A DNA stretch of 64,000 nucleotides from NCBI GenBank assembly GCA_907165135.1, contig OU015567.1, forward strand, positions 13,025,001-13,089,000. The letters are read 5' to 3'. This document shows, in pieces, positions 21,449-34,931 of this stretch (position 1 is its first letter; the number at the start of each line of letters is the position of its first letter). The stretch comes from Oikopleura dioica. Taxonomy: Eukaryota; Chordata; Appendicularia; Copelata; Oikopleuridae. Under the pieces are notes generated by a model that saw nothing but the letters and a program-made list of their open reading frames with translations, ran no database searches and was not told the origin of the DNA. The position numbers and the translations under genes are program-made.

Positions 21449-24400
21449 TAATTTTTTGTTCCTAAATTTATATTTCTGTACTCATTTATCTTGTTTGGCA
21501 ACCTGTTTTGTTTTTTATCTATTCTACCGATTTCTACTGTTCTTATTGTTGTTTTCGATGACTTCCATCGCGCAACATGATTTCCGTTTCCGGACTTACG
21601 TCTCTCTTATGCATTTTTCGCCAAAAAATAAAAGACGTGCTCGATTCCATATTCAACAAGAAATCCCCTAAAATTCAACACTTATGAAATGTAATTGCTC
21701 GCTAGAAAAAGCGCGAATTGCATTTTTATATCGAAAAAGTGCGGTTCAAAAAGATTGTTTTGCAAGCAGCGCAAATCTCCGGCTGGAGATTAGAAAGAGC
21801 ACAAACACTACAAAATCCTGGGCATAGGCACATTCTACAAAGGAGCGTCTACAAATAATGATAAAGATAAATTCCGAAAATGTATGGTAACTCAAATACA
21901 GTAGTACACTTTTATGAGAAACGCCAAACGCGCCACGTGTTGAATCACCGTGTTCCAATTCATTCTAGCGCTGGATTTTTAATCATGCTCCAGAGTTATT
22001 GGAACACAGCAGGAAATTGACGCCTTCAGCCTCATTGTACTGTGAATTCTTCACTTTTAGTAGGCACCGAGATTTTGTTATTTACCTGTTTTGCAAAGCT
22101 CGTTTTTTCAAGTGTTGAGCGATAAAGAAATATTAAAATTAGCAGCCTCTGGTCTCCCGAAGATGACACCTGAGCCAACTAAGTTCCGCGGCTTTGGCTG
22201 GGAAATCCCAGTGAACCCTTTGAGAGCTTTCTTCCCCTCTAAACACTTTCTTTTTTTAAAGACTCTGAGAACCGAGAATGTTCTAAATGGTTTGGATTCA
22301 GAAAAAAACTTGGTAATTCAAATCTTACGCGTGAAAAACACGCATAGGCCGTGTAAATTTTTAGTAAAATCATGTTCGATTTCTGGAAGAAAACTTTACA
22401 GATGTAAAACGGGCAGGATTTTGATTTTTGAAAATTATGAAAGAAGTACGGTAATAAATCACTCGAATTGTGATTGAAATTGAACGTGTGGGCCCTTGAT
22501 TTTGTCGAAATATCAACTCGAAATAAGATAAACTCTTCTGCCCGCAATAAAACAGTCGTTTCAAGAGTGCGAAAGATACACGTGAGTCTCTCTTTGAAAT
22601 TCGCGCAGACCGAGAATTGAGGCCAAACTCGTCAAAAGCCATATGGATTTCCGCCGAGAAATGCAAATTGGCACTGCTTAATAACTTATTTTCCCGGAAG
22701 TGGTTTTTTCGCATTCAACTGTTTTCGAAAAGAGCGCTAAGTGGTATTTGTAAACCGATTAGATGCCTGGGAAAGGCCCCAATTACGTAAAATGAAATTA
22801 TGGGTTCTCCGCGTGTCTCTCTCTTTTCACACCTTCTTTGGGGGCAATTTTCAATCATGGTAGCCTGTCAAAACGTTCTGTTGCTAGAAAAATATTTCTT
22901 TCAAATACCGATCAATCACGTGATTATATTACCAGGTGATCGAGTTAGCGAGACACCACGTTCAGTGCCACTTATGCGAGGATTAACGGAACTTCGACGA
23001 GCAATTTCAAGGATTAGAGAATCACTGGATTACGGATTAGAATTTTTAGATCAAATTGAATTGGGCAAATCAAATTTTGGTAAAAGCTGAAAAACGTGGG
23101 TAAGGGTTGCGGCTGGATTAGAAACGACTACTCGTCCCTCTCATAGAGGAACTGATCCTTATCGCTGTGAGTGAGATTTCCTCAGTTATCCCTTCTCTGG
23201 GTTAGGTAACAGAAATCTACAACAGCCGGCTAATCACGCCAAGTTCGCGAACTCAGTCATTTTCTTCCACTTTCAGAAAGGGCTAAGGGTATATTCAGAA
23301 ATCGATTAAAAACCAAGCGAGCTTGTTCTTTAAATATTTATGCAACAGATTTTCACAATCTCAGAAATAATTGCACATGAACAAACTCAAAACTCAATTA
23401 TCTCGCTATTATCCCTCTTTTAGATTCTTTTAACAAGAACATCTGGCTCAGCTGATCTTGCGCCACATGGTCTTTGATGTTTGATAATTTTTAACATTGG
23501 TTTATCCTTCCTCGCTTCTGAGAATCCGAAAAACGAAAAATAGTTCCTCGAATCACTAGATTGATGAGCACTAGCATATCCTTGTCCAGCTCGTTTTGTG
23601 TTACATTCTTAAGTGCCCCTTTGATAAATTAGAATTTTCGATCGTCAGAAATGGAACTCCTAAACGATGATTGATCGACCTTCCCGGAAATAAGGAGAGC
23701 AGCTCAAATATATAAAAGGCTCTCTGCTGGTTAATCTGGATTTTATTAAACCACCCATTGCGTTTATTGGATTCATTCTGAGTGCCCGTGGAGAAGCTCA
23801 ATGTGTGGGCCGACACATTATCACGGTATGAAATCAGCCGGTTATCGATAAACGCAGGCAATCGAAAATGCTGAATTCTGGTTTTATTTGAAGTAGTTTT
23901 TTCCCACCGTTGAAGACATTTTTCAAATGTTCTTAGTAAGAACTTCTTACTGTAATTTGAGGATGCTGCTCTGAAGAATGAACTTTCGTATGTAGCTTTT
24001 TAAGAATTTGTGGCTTCTTTTTAGCCATGAAGAATTACAAGAGCTTCGAGACTTTTGAAAATATTAATTTTCTTAAGGAAAACAGATCTACGCTTCATAA
24101 AAACTGTTTGATGGTAAAATAGGACGTTTGAAAACGAAACACTGGTCATGTTTGAACGAGCAGACTGTGCATGTTTGGTTTGCCTTCAATTTTTCACGCA
24201 TTCAAGAAGCACTTCGTATTGTGAAAAATCACGATCCTGAATGCCCTCGAGCGAGTGCTTCACTTTTGCCGCCTCGAATGTGTTGATAGATTCTCGACGA
24301 CAGACTGAAGGAGGTATTTAGCGGCAAGCCCACGGAAAAATGGAGATTTTGTGCGCAATTGCGGCGGAAATTTCCGTGTTGTGTTGGTTCAGATTGACGA

Positions 24401-27400
24401 CCTGCTCGTTACGATTGATGTAAATCGTATAATGGCTCCATCTGTAATAACACTCGTCCTGTTTGAATATACTGTCTGTGGGAGACGAAATTTCGTTGAT
24501 TCATCAATCCTCTTTTTAACCAATTTTAAAAGATAAAGGTTAGAAAGTGGCGAATTATATCACAGATTAACGGATTCCAACAGCTTTTTCTCGTTATCAA
24601 AGTCGGCCTTGTTTCCAAATCAAAGAAAGCCATATTTTCATTTTCGAATTCGCTCAACCAAACAAAGCCCGGGCACGAGTGGGAGAGAAGCCCCGCCGCG
24701 GGACCGAATGATTCCGGGACAGGTCGGAGCAGCAGGTGGTCGCCCCGATCAATCCGCCATGAACCCCGTTTCTTTCTCAGCTACTCCTATCGATTATGTC
24801 TTGATATCTCGGTCATGGGAGAGGAGATTCCCCTACACGCGAGCTTGTAGAGTAAATTTGCACAGACTTCTCTGAGAGCACTTGAATCCATAATCACCTT
24901 TGGAATCTACTCGTATCTCGCTGAGTTCAAGTGTATCACAGACAAACAACTCCTATCTTCCACTAGTATTGATGTCTGACTGTATTATTCTTCTCAAAAC
25001 ACTGTAAAACCGGAAAAAGTCCAAAACAAGAGCAATTGCAAATTTGATATTTCCGAAAATAAAACCACTGCGTTTCCTTTTTTCGTCGATTGTACGTATA
25101 ATTTGTGTCCAAGTAGCCCCGTAAACATTATAATCATGTGGTCAGCGTATTATTTTTACGATTTCCGCGTGAACAGAAGACTAGTCATGCACCAATTTCG
25201 ACTCTTCGTTCAAGCAGGTCTTAATTCGGAGGTATTTGCGAGCCATTCATTGCGTGATCAAATGGAGGATGATTTTGGCCGCTGATCAAGCTAAAGGAAT
25301 GTTCCGTGGGACAATAAGGAGCTCCTGACGCCGAGTTACAGAATATCGTCGCGTGTAAAATCGGATAATCGCTCGTTCATGTTCACTCATTTTTTCATCT
25401 TCCCAGCATCCTTTTCTATCATATTTTTCTATCATCGCAAATTCTTCTTTGGTGATTTTCCTTGTGAACTAAACCAATTTAAGACACTAGAAAAGGTGAG
25501 ATTCGAGAGAATTATTAAACAAAGCAGCGATTTGTCCAATTATGCAACAAGCTCTATTGCTTCTGCCGGGTAGTTGCTCCTGCAAAGACAACTATCTACT
25601 CAAGTTGGTCTTCAACAAACTCGACACGGCCACTTGACCGTTTTGTAATGGCCAGCTTCGATGCTCTTTTCTTCTCGCTCTTCATTACGCACTCCTTGGA
25701 ATAACGTCGAAAATTAAATGACATTCGAAGGACAAACAACGCGCCTCTTGAATACGCCACAGGTTTTTTGAGGAAACCAAATTTCTCATTTGGCAGCTGT
25801 GTTCATTTCTAAGTACCAAAAAAGTACGAAATTTATTCTACAGAAATCTCGGTTTTCTTTTCAATGTCGATTTTCATGGCGAATTTTTCGAAACAATTTG
25901 TGGGATGTAATCAGTTTTTGTTTAGCTCAAAAGTGTTTTGATCCCTTCGTTCTGGCCTAGAAAATCTAATACTCAAGTAAAACTTCCGGTCCGTGAAATT
26001 ATTAAGGCTCTTATCCTCCTCGCTCATTTATAACCATTTCCGATCGAATTAAAGCCATCATGTCACGTGATCACTCAGAAGTCAAAGATCCGTGCCAGTG
26101 GCAAGAAGCTGCCAGGTGGACTTCTGGCGACAGGATTATTGGACCGAGCGGTCGTTAATGCCTTCGTAACTTCGCAAGTTTAGGAGTACTCGAGGTAGTT
26201 AACACACCTGGCCATGTGTTTTGAGGTCTATCGCTTCGACTTTCTTGGTGTTGTTGATTAGGCCTTGTGTTATTGAGAGGCGCTGACCATGCACCTGCCC
26301 TTGCGGTCGAAGATAGAATGCGTTGAAAATGCACATGCTGCCGAGAGTAACGAGAAAATTGATCACTGAGATTTTTCATGCTCATATTAATGGCAACAGC
26401 TTTGGCAATTATTCTGTTAAGTTCACTGAACAGTTTGATATGCATTTAATTGGACGACTGAACGGGTCAAACGGACCGCAGGAATCGAAAGCTGGCATAT
26501 TTGAAGTAAGATGCTTTTCTGGCCATGATTTCTGGGAGATGAATTCTTCGGAAATCGAGTAAACATCACAAAATTGATCTTTGAGTTATGAAAAAGAAAG
26601 CTGCGAAGTTTTTTGGGATTTCTCCAAACTCAACAACTCGAAAATAGATCGACCCCCGTTCGAACAAAACCGCATTGAACGAGCATTGGAGCTGTTTCAG
26701 TGGATTAGTGAGCTCTATTCAAACTTCGAATCTGGTAGCTCTCATTTTGCTTTTCAATAGCTAACAAATGTAAAAGCCTATTTTAGTATCGGTGGCATTA
26801 TTTAACAGCTTATAATCTCTCCTCTCTGGCCGAAGAAAAGAAAACCGAAATCGCCCCCGAAATTCCGGATTACCAAAAGACGACTCTCTAAATACCGCAT
26901 TCAACCGTCGCTACTAGCGCGAGGAATTAGATTTATCCGCCCCACATGGTCGTCTATTCAAAAGTGAGCTTTTCAAGAGGTAGCATTTAATTAACCCGAT
27001 TTGTAGAAAAACATCGACCCCTGTGTCCGTGTCAAAAATTTTGAGTGGTTCAAAATTAGTGGAACATTTGAACTGACTGCAGCTGTTTTACCGTTGAGGC
27101 TTCTTTTTGGAATGTCAAGGGGATGTATTTATGGGGATCGATATTTTTGCATGGCTTTTTATAGCAGCTGAAAGGGCAATTATACAAATAGAAGTGGGCT
27201 TATTCAATTCTCCAAGAAACCACGTGCCAAATGGCGATTTTATGATGACTTGGACATGATTTTTAAAATGTAAGCACTTGATTCAACTTTTGAACTGATG
27301 ATGATCACTTTGTTGTTGATTTTTCTTAGGCGGATATCGTAGCCTTTCTTGTTATTCGTCCTTGTATCCACTTTGACCTTGTTTTCAGCATCGTTGAGCA

Positions 27401-28323
27401 AATAAATATAACGCATAAAAAAGCTTGCCTCTTCAAAACTTGACAGCTGAGCAGATCCATTTCCGACAAAGCCGGAAAATGAACTCAATCCTATGCAAAT
27501 GAACCAAAAGTAGAGTTCAAAAAGTTTGACCCGCTTCAGTCTTCAACCAGCTCAATTTTCTTTCCCATCTCAAGTGCGGTTTGAGTCACAAGTTTTTTCG
27601 GTTTTCCTTTTTTGTTGGAATGTTTGAATTGGTGACGAATCGGGAAAAGGAAGTTCGCGAACAATAAAACAGGATGTGCGAAAAACACTGTTTTCGTTTC
27701 TAGCGATGATTTGATATTAAAAGATGGAAAATGAGTAAGCTTCTTAGTCAAGCTGTCACGCGGTCCAGTTACTACTGTAATTGCAGTTTTACGGGAGTGA
27801 TAAGCATAGTCCCGGCTCCCCTGTGTAAACAGCAATTATTGGGCATTTCTACCAGCATCCCAGCTTTGCGATAAAAGAAATTACCTTGTACTTTATCATA
27901 AAGTTCAATATCGGCCTACTGTAGAAAAATGGATTGTAATGAGCTAAGAAAAATACTAAAAACTGGTTCTTAGAATCAATGGATTCATTAGTCATTTATT
28001 AATTTAACTACGAAAGAACTTTATAAAAGTAAAGTCTTCAGTAAAGTTCAATCCTCAAATCTCGAAAAAAGGCAAAGACCTGGTTCGTATCGTAGAGGGC
28101 GCTTGTGAGTGCGTCCCGTTGGTCCTGGTGCGGGAAAGTGATGGCGCTGCGGGCGCGGGATAGCGCGCGGGGCGTCGTTGCGCGTATTTTTTCATTTTCT
28201 CGAGGCCGCGATCTCGATTTCGCGATTTCGCATCATTTTCTCAGATAAAATACGAACCATTGTTTTTACTCCTCGCAAAACTTGAAAGCAGCAATCGAAA
28301 CTCAGAAAAAAGCTTCAAATTCA
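21449..28323. other. 6.9 kb gene-poor block
   Basis: No frame in this stretch is long, conserved-looking or linked to another by matching splice phase. A pair of CCAAT-type sites in opposite orientation (GATTGG and CCAATC) lies near 21258 and 21283. The block is unusually long for such a compact genome, so it may hold regulatory elements or genes too diverged to see. Confidence 0.35.
28110..28210. promoter_or_regulatory. GC-rich island upstream of the PH-domain gene
   Basis: A short stretch of alternating GC-rich palindromic words (GCGGGCGCGGGA, GCGCGCGG, GTCGTTGCGCG) in otherwise AT-rich DNA. It ends about 190 bp before the first ATG of the next gene. Position and composition suggest a promoter; no factor site is claimed. 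Confidence 0.35.
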
Positions 28324-28399
28324 GAGATTGAAATACAGTAACGAAGAAGACTTGATACTGAGAGAGCTTCCTTTCTTGGCAGAAGAACAAAACCGAAAC

Positions 28400-30913
28400 A
28401 TGAAAGCATTGAAAAAACGAAAATCGCGGCAACTGTCCGAGGATGAGTTCCGCGAGGCATTCGGATTCAAGCAGAATCCAATCGCCAGGGCGCAAGTCCC
28501 GTTGGTGATCCCTACTCGCCGCGTAATCCCGGCGAAATCGGTGCGTACTTAACAGCTGATCTTCTGGGCTAAAGACTTGAATACATCGCTCTATTCTTTA
28601 ATCAACCCATTTTCTAAATTTTCCTACCCAAACGAGCACGATAAAAGGGTCGTAATCGAGCTCAAACATGGATTAAGAATAAAATAAAGAAACAGGGATC
28701 TCGTGAGAGATCATTTCAAATAAAAAATGCGTGAATAATGGAGCAATTTGTAAAACAAAACGAGAATATCTGCTTATGAAATAATGAATAATCAGGTGAT
28801 TTTTTTCTTTCTGTCTTCCTACGAGAAATTGAAGAGGAATTTCTTTGTTGAGAAAGCGACCCTTTCAGAGTCACAGTTGCGGAAGTGTTTGTTCAATTCT
28901 GACTGATTGATTCGATTCTTGTTTGAATAATTTAACCCTGACTTTGAGGCTTTGAGCCGTTTTGATTTTTGCAAAATGCGCTCGTTTGAAAAGTGCGCGC
29001 ATATTGCGTGAGTACACAAGAAAAATGCGGGCCCGCATTGGCCCGTTGCCAGCGCGGCTCTGCATGTGCAAAACTGCGGCGGTATCATCCAATTTATAGA
29101 ATAACAAAAAACTGTCTTGATCCGCTTTTTGCTTCGCCAAGGAGCTCAATGAAACCACGAAAAGTCATAACTTTCCTTATCAACGGGGCCGGCTTCTTTC
29201 CCAGCACACTTAACATACAACGCATAAAGGGATCAAGATAAAATCTGGCATTTTTGGTTTTCAAGCACAGTGAATACCGTAGAGTCTTTCTAGCTTTTTT
29301 AAAACATATTTGTACATAGAACAAGTCATGAAAAACTGTCAAAATGATTGATCTCTTCGGTTTTCGCTCCAAAAAGTTCACTTTTGAAAGGGTTCGTTTT
29401 AACCTGTCTCAGAATTGCACCAAAACATGACCTCCTTAAAATTAAGTGTTCGAGTTTCTTTGAATTCCCGCCTAAGTGCTAGGTTACTTACCGGGCTACC
29501 GGTTGGGTAGTTAGGCGCAGTCAACCGTTTGCAAAAGTTTGCGCATGGCCGCACAGATTACCGAGAAATCGTCTGACTAAATAAGTGTGTATGTTCAGTT
29601 CGATAATGCTATCTTTCAACTGGGTCATCAAGATTGCATAATTTTTTTGACAAACAAAATAGAAGTTGACTTTTTCTATTGTTAGAAATCGGCAAAAGAA
29701 AAATTTTTCATCGATCATTTTTTCGGAGACTTTTGAAATTAATCCCTTTTTTAGGTTGCAGATTCGTCGAGTTGGGCATCAAAAGACGAGCTTGGATCCC
29801 GCGATGAGCTTTCCTCTCAAAGCCTGGACGAGCCCAGCGGGATGTCCGAAGATCCCTCACGTGGATCAGCTGATCGCCTTAACTTCAACTCTGTCGAAAC
29901 ATGCTCATCCGGCGTCGGCTCTGACTACTCCGAGCGCACCCAGTCGCAAGATGAGCTCGCCGTGCCAGACATTCCCCTCGAGGCTCAGGAAAGGGTTGAA
30001 CACAGACGACAATAAAAACTTGTAAGAAAAACAAAGGTTTAGACGGAAAATCCATACCCATTTACGGTTGCGTTTTTATTGCGATCGGAATCTTTACAGC
30101 CCTTGAAATCGTGTTTTACGAGTATGGCCCATATTTTTCCGAGAAGTGACTTACTAAAGCTGCTCTTTGAAAAAACAAAATGGGGAGTAAATATTTTATT
30201 ACTCGAGTCTCAAGCGGGATATGGATGAAAGCGTGTGTCCAACCCGTCGAAAAGTTGCAAATAAATAGAAGAGCATCTCGCTACCGCCCAATTAGGGTGA
30301 ACATTGAAGCAAGCAGCCATGTTCGACAGGAACATGCTGGATACATTCATCATAGAGTCGGGAGACGCAAATGGACCCAGATTTGGGCAGTCGGTAAGTG
30401 CTTATCTGACCATTATTACGACTAAGTGGAAGGCGGTGTTTTCACAACATCGAAGTCGCATCTTCGTCAAAATTGACATCACTCTCACACGAAATTCTAG
30501 CCGTCGAGCGACTGCTGTATCTGTACTCATCGGTCACATCGGATGTGACAATCGACGTCGTCAACCTGAACGACTACACCCTCGAAGGCGACCTGATTCA
30601 ACCAAGCCAACACAAGTTCCGATTGAAGATCACCCACCCACAAGCAGAAACACACGAGTTCTACACAACGAATGCAGACTCATTCTATCTTTGGTTCGCC
30701 ACCTTTGACCGGCTCTCGTCAAAGCGAACAACGCCCAAGACCATTGTGCAGGAGAAGATTCAGCAGCAAAATCAGCTCAGCATGAAACGCGAGGCGAAGA
30801 AATCGATCAAGGCACGGATTGTCTACTCTATAAAAGAAAAAAAAGGACACACGAAGCGCCTTTTTTGGCCGAAGCCATTCTCTTTGAAAAGTTTCAGGGA
30901 AAGAAGCACCTAA
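28400..30913 (+). CDS. PH-domain protein with serine-rich linker
   Basis: Exons as read: 28400-28540 (frame open upstream to 28286), 29755-29988 or 29994, 30310-30454, 30501-30913. The first exon is basic (MKALKKRKSRQLSEDEF). The second is serine- and acid-rich (SSSWASKDELGSRDELSSQS). Exons three and four form a pleckstrin homology domain: AYLTIITTKWKAVFSQH, LLYLYSSVTSDVTIDVVNL, HKFRLKITHPQAETHEFYT, and the C-terminal helix ADSFYLWFATFDRL. PH domains bind phosphoinositides or proteins at membranes. The donor after exon two could be GA (CAG|GAAAGG) or GT six bases later; both keep phase. The tail after the PH domain is charged (EKIQQQNQLSMKREAKKS). The same gene may continue into the coiled-coil ORF at 31372. 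Exact family not identified; the true start is uncertain. Confidence 0.65.
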
Positions 30914-31371
30914 AGACGAGACTGTTTTGTACAAATAGAAATAACGTGCCCTTTTCTGGGTGTATACCCTTAACCCTTTTAGCTTTCTTGTTCCCTTTGT
31001 TGACTTATAGCGCGAACTTTGTTTATTAGGCCCTTCAAAGACAAAACTCTCGGGCGAGGGATCATCCCGCTTATCCAATGATGAATAGTATAAATTAAGA
31101 CACAAGTAAGAGCTGTAATCAGCTGGAAAAAAGGCGGGAGCAGAACCAGGCGCGAAGCTCTGCGCTGGCACTGGGCCCGGAAACCACTTTAGTTTTTCTC
31201 AATTTGATCTAATTCAGTAGACACAAGATCCTATAAAGATCTACGCTTTTGAGAAAATTGAGTGATCATCTACTCACGGTCTCGATACTTCTTTTTAGAA
31301 ATTTTGTTGAATAATTATCAAAAATAAAGACTTTTACAATCCATGAACAGCCATTCGATATTCTCGGAGAC

Positions 31372-32244
31372 ATGAAGAAACTCGATCTCTCCCCACGAAG
31401 CTTGGAGAAAGAAAAAATCCAAGAAGACCACCGCCGGCTCGAGATTGAAACAGCCATAGAGATCCAATGCAAACTAACACGCCTTACTCAACGTCGTCAC
31501 TCCATCTCGCAGAAGATTCAGTCGCTCAATCGCTCGGGTCTTGATCCGACGAAAAGCCGCCGCTTCCGGCTTCAGAATGATCTCGCCGCGGTCAATAAGG
31601 ACATTGAAAACACCGTGCTCAACTCGAAGTCGTCTATGAGCCAGATTGCAGCATCACGTGAGCGAGAGCTGACGCGAAAACGGCTCATCAGAACCCCTGG
31701 CGATTCTAGCATTGACGAGTCCAGCAGCGAGCTTGACAATCAGGAAGTGATCATTCCGACGGCAATCATGATGGAATCCAGACCACAATCGGCCACTCCC
31801 CAATCTCGTCGATCCAGTTTGCCGAAGACATTCCGAAAGATCCGCTCCTTCGCGCGATCTCTTTCTCGCTCAACATCGGTCAACAAGGAACGACCAACGA
31901 AAAGCTCTGCTTCTCTTCGAACCGCCAGTTCAACACGAACAGACAGCTACAAATCCATTGACTGTGGCTTGACGACTCCTAATCTCCAAAAGCAAAAGTC
32001 GAACACTTCGGTTCTGTCCGACAAAGAAAAGACGAAGCAAAAGAACATGGCGAAATTGGATCCAGACACACTCGAGGAAATCCGAAAATTCGAGGAGCTC
32101 GCAGCTGAGTTTGACTCCACCCCGAAAGCGAAAGCTCCCACGCTAGAATCAACCCTTCCCAGTCCCATGGACCCGCTCAATCTGTCTTCCACTGACACCG
32201 AGTCATCGTCTTCCGATCCTCCCTTCCGCGAAAATCTCATCTAA
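31372..32244 (+). CDS. Coiled-coil, serine-rich protein, single long exon
   Basis: A 290-residue frame with clear coding composition. Residues 1-90 are predicted coiled coil (SLEKEKIQEDHRRLEIETAI, RRHSISQKIQSLNRSG). A long disordered middle is rich in S, T and R (RSFARSLSRSTSVNKERP), and an acidic serine-rich end follows (STDTESSSSDPPF). No catalytic motif. It lies 459 bp after the PH-domain frame on the same strand and could be its last exon or a separate gene. The frame is also open for about 60 bases upstream of the ATG (HEQPFDILGD), and a CTTTTTAG acceptor lies near 31300, which favours a downstream exon or a trans-spliced start. Family not recognised. Confidence 0.65.
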   Translation: MKKLDLSPRSLEKEKIQEDHRRLEIETAIEIQCKLTRLTQRRHSISQKIQSLNRSGLDPTKSRRFRLQNDLAAVNKDIENTVLNSKSSMSQIAASRERELTRKRLIRTPGDSSIDESSSELDNQEVIIPTAIMMESRPQSATPQSRRSSLPKTFRKIRSFARSLSRSTSVNKERPTKSSASLRTASSTRTDSYKSIDCGLTTPNLQKQKSNTSVLSDKEKTKQKNMAKLDPDTLEEIRKFEELAAEFDSTPKAKAPTLESTLPSPMDPLNLSSTDTESSSSDPPFRENLI

Positions 32245-34931
32245 AACCGATTTTTCTTTCTGTTTGTAGAAACAAGCCGCTATCTTCAAAAATCGTATTT
32301 ATTGCCGCCTTTGTACAAAAAATAAAACACTCACATGATCAAATAAACTCCGATTAAAAACTAAAGTGATTTTAGAGTCGTGCAAACCCAAATTTATGCA
32401 AGGCATTATTTCAGGTGGCAAATATCGTTTTCACGAAGGGTAAACACTTCCGCCCGTCACGAGAATCGGGATCCGAGAATTTCTAATTTCTAAAGAAAAG
32501 AGCAAATTCGGGCTGTCCAAATAACCCCGTCTTTTCTATTTACATTTTTACATAAACTATGCGCAGATTCTTTCTCTTTCGATTCAAATCAAAGCCCATG
32601 TGGCTAATTCTTTCTTCTGAACTCACGTTTTTCTTCAGAAGCAAGAATGCACCTTTATTTCATTATTCTTTGATAAGGTGTATAAATTAACCCTTCAATA
32701 TTATTTGAAAACTCAGCCTTATTGTCTCAAACACCGTTTTGGTTTTCGGTAATCTTGGAAAGCGAACCTTCTAAATGCGGACAAGTGTCTTGGTGATCTG
32801 TCTCCGGCAGGTGGAAACTCTCCAATCGGGGAAAACAGTTTTCAGCCCATTGCGGAAAGGTAATTACCGTGGGATCGCAAACGTGAGGCTCAATGAACAA
32901 CTGGCTCAATCTGTTCTTATGCAGTTTACGTAAAGGCTAACCAGTGAAGCTGTATCTACTCAACATAGAGCTCTTTAAAATGCATATATAGAATGGTAAT
33001 GGTATAAGTTATGGGGTTTGCCGCTTTCTGTAGGGGGTACTCTGCACATGGCCAGGTGTGAAGCCAGGGCAAATAACAGCTCTTTTAGTCGGATAGATGA
33101 TCTTTGTTTCAATAAGCTGTTTCTGGAAGTTTGGGAATTTAAAATAGTTTTTTCTGTCCAGCAGTCGAGTTTTTACCGCGACTTACGGTACGGAACTTGT
33201 AAAGATATATTTTGAATACGCGATCGAAAACGAAATCCTTCTAAATCCAGAAAGAACAACAAAGGCCCTTTTTGTGTATCTTTTCTAATCCTCTCATTGA
33301 GGAACGGTACACCGGAAGAGTACAACAAGAAACTGCGCAAATACGCACACACAAATCCGGCACAAATCTCGTCTTTAGGCTTTCTTCTTTCTTTTCGTTG
33401 AAGTCAGCTTTGTTTTTGGTACTTGCTCTTTTTGAGAAGAGACCCTAAGCATAAGTCGTTGTTTTTTCTTCTTTGTTGGGGTCAACCTTTGATCCTCGCC
33501 GTTTTTGAAACCGTTTTTATTTTATTGAAATGACTCAAGCATCGTTTTTGATTTCCCCAGAAAGTTCTTGCGATTTGCGCAAAAGGCAAATTTGATAATC
33601 CGTTCGTCCAAATCTCATCTCGTTCCCATTGTCTGCGATTGGGAATTCCACGACAGGAAGTGCGTCCGGTCAGGATCGCGAATTCGCCGTCTCCTCCGAT
33701 TGACTTTGAAATATCGCTAGGACTTCTCGTCGCATACCGGTAATTAACAAACTGGCAGGGAAGGGGGGTTTTGTAAATTGGCTTGTGACAGGCGATTATG
33801 AAGCTTTATCTGTGATTGTTGGTCTGCTAACCTCATCGCAGGCTTGATAAGCAAACATTTACTTCACGTGGCGACCACAGTGACTGGATAAGGGCACGTT
33901 GATCAGCACTTTGCCGTAAATTTACGTCAACAACATTCCAAAACGTCTAGTACTTGTCAGACCCATTAAATAAGTCCATAAGTAGCTTATTCTTTTAAAA
34001 AAGCTTGAAAGATACTTCCGCCAAATCTAACTGTAAATGACCAAGCTTATTGTTGAAAAACTGGCACGTCTTTTGTTTCGTTTTTGGGATGAATGTTTGC
34101 TCCTAATGTATATTGTTTAGCGGCTCGAATTAAAACAATTCGGCGAAGGGACTGGGCTCTGTTTGACCAACTCGTAAACTTTTAATTTTTTTTTTTCACT
34201 TTCGACATGTAAAAGTCGTGTTCTGCGGTGAATTTTTTGGACAGAGCCAAAATTTAATCCTTAGAAAGGTTTTTAATATAAATTGTTTTGTACTTTTACA
34301 CGAAAAAGAACGCATGTTCGCATTTTTAAGCAGGAGGTTATTTGAGATTAACATTTTTCTTTGAGCTAATCGTATTTTCCCCTTCAACAGTCTAAAAAGT
34401 AAACTGACCTAGATTTCGGTAGTGTTTACTTTTCTGTCAAATTAGCCTTGTTAACAAAAATTTAAGACTTAGCCGAAGGTGCAAAACAATCTAAAAAACA
34501 CAGAGCGATTCTGATTGTCTGAGACTGATTATCTCAAATGCATTGATTTCCTTTCTTCAGACATTTTCGGAAATAACACTAATCGATCGCCACTCTTGTG
34601 ATGTGAAATCGGTGTATGTCAAGATAGATTTATTATTATTGAAAACGCATGAACTAGTAGTAATTATTCTGAATACTTATTTCTTGTCAGTAGCGCGCTA
34701 CTAATTAATTTTTATTAATTTTGAGGGCAAGGACTAAACATGACTATGTAACAAACGGTCTGGTTTATGTTGAGTATACTACATTTGAACATTTTCATTT
34801 AATTGGAAGAGCAACATTGCATTCAATTAAAATTGTGAGATATAAATGATGTCATGAAGTTTGGGATAAAATAAAGCTGCTGAATGTATCGAAGTTTTTA
34901 GCTTCTAAGAAGTTGAAGAACAACCTTTTTC

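Noticed and set aside
22091-22714. Overlapping frames on both strands near 22.1-22.7 kb
   Set aside because: Neither strand shows family similarity or consistent splice borders.
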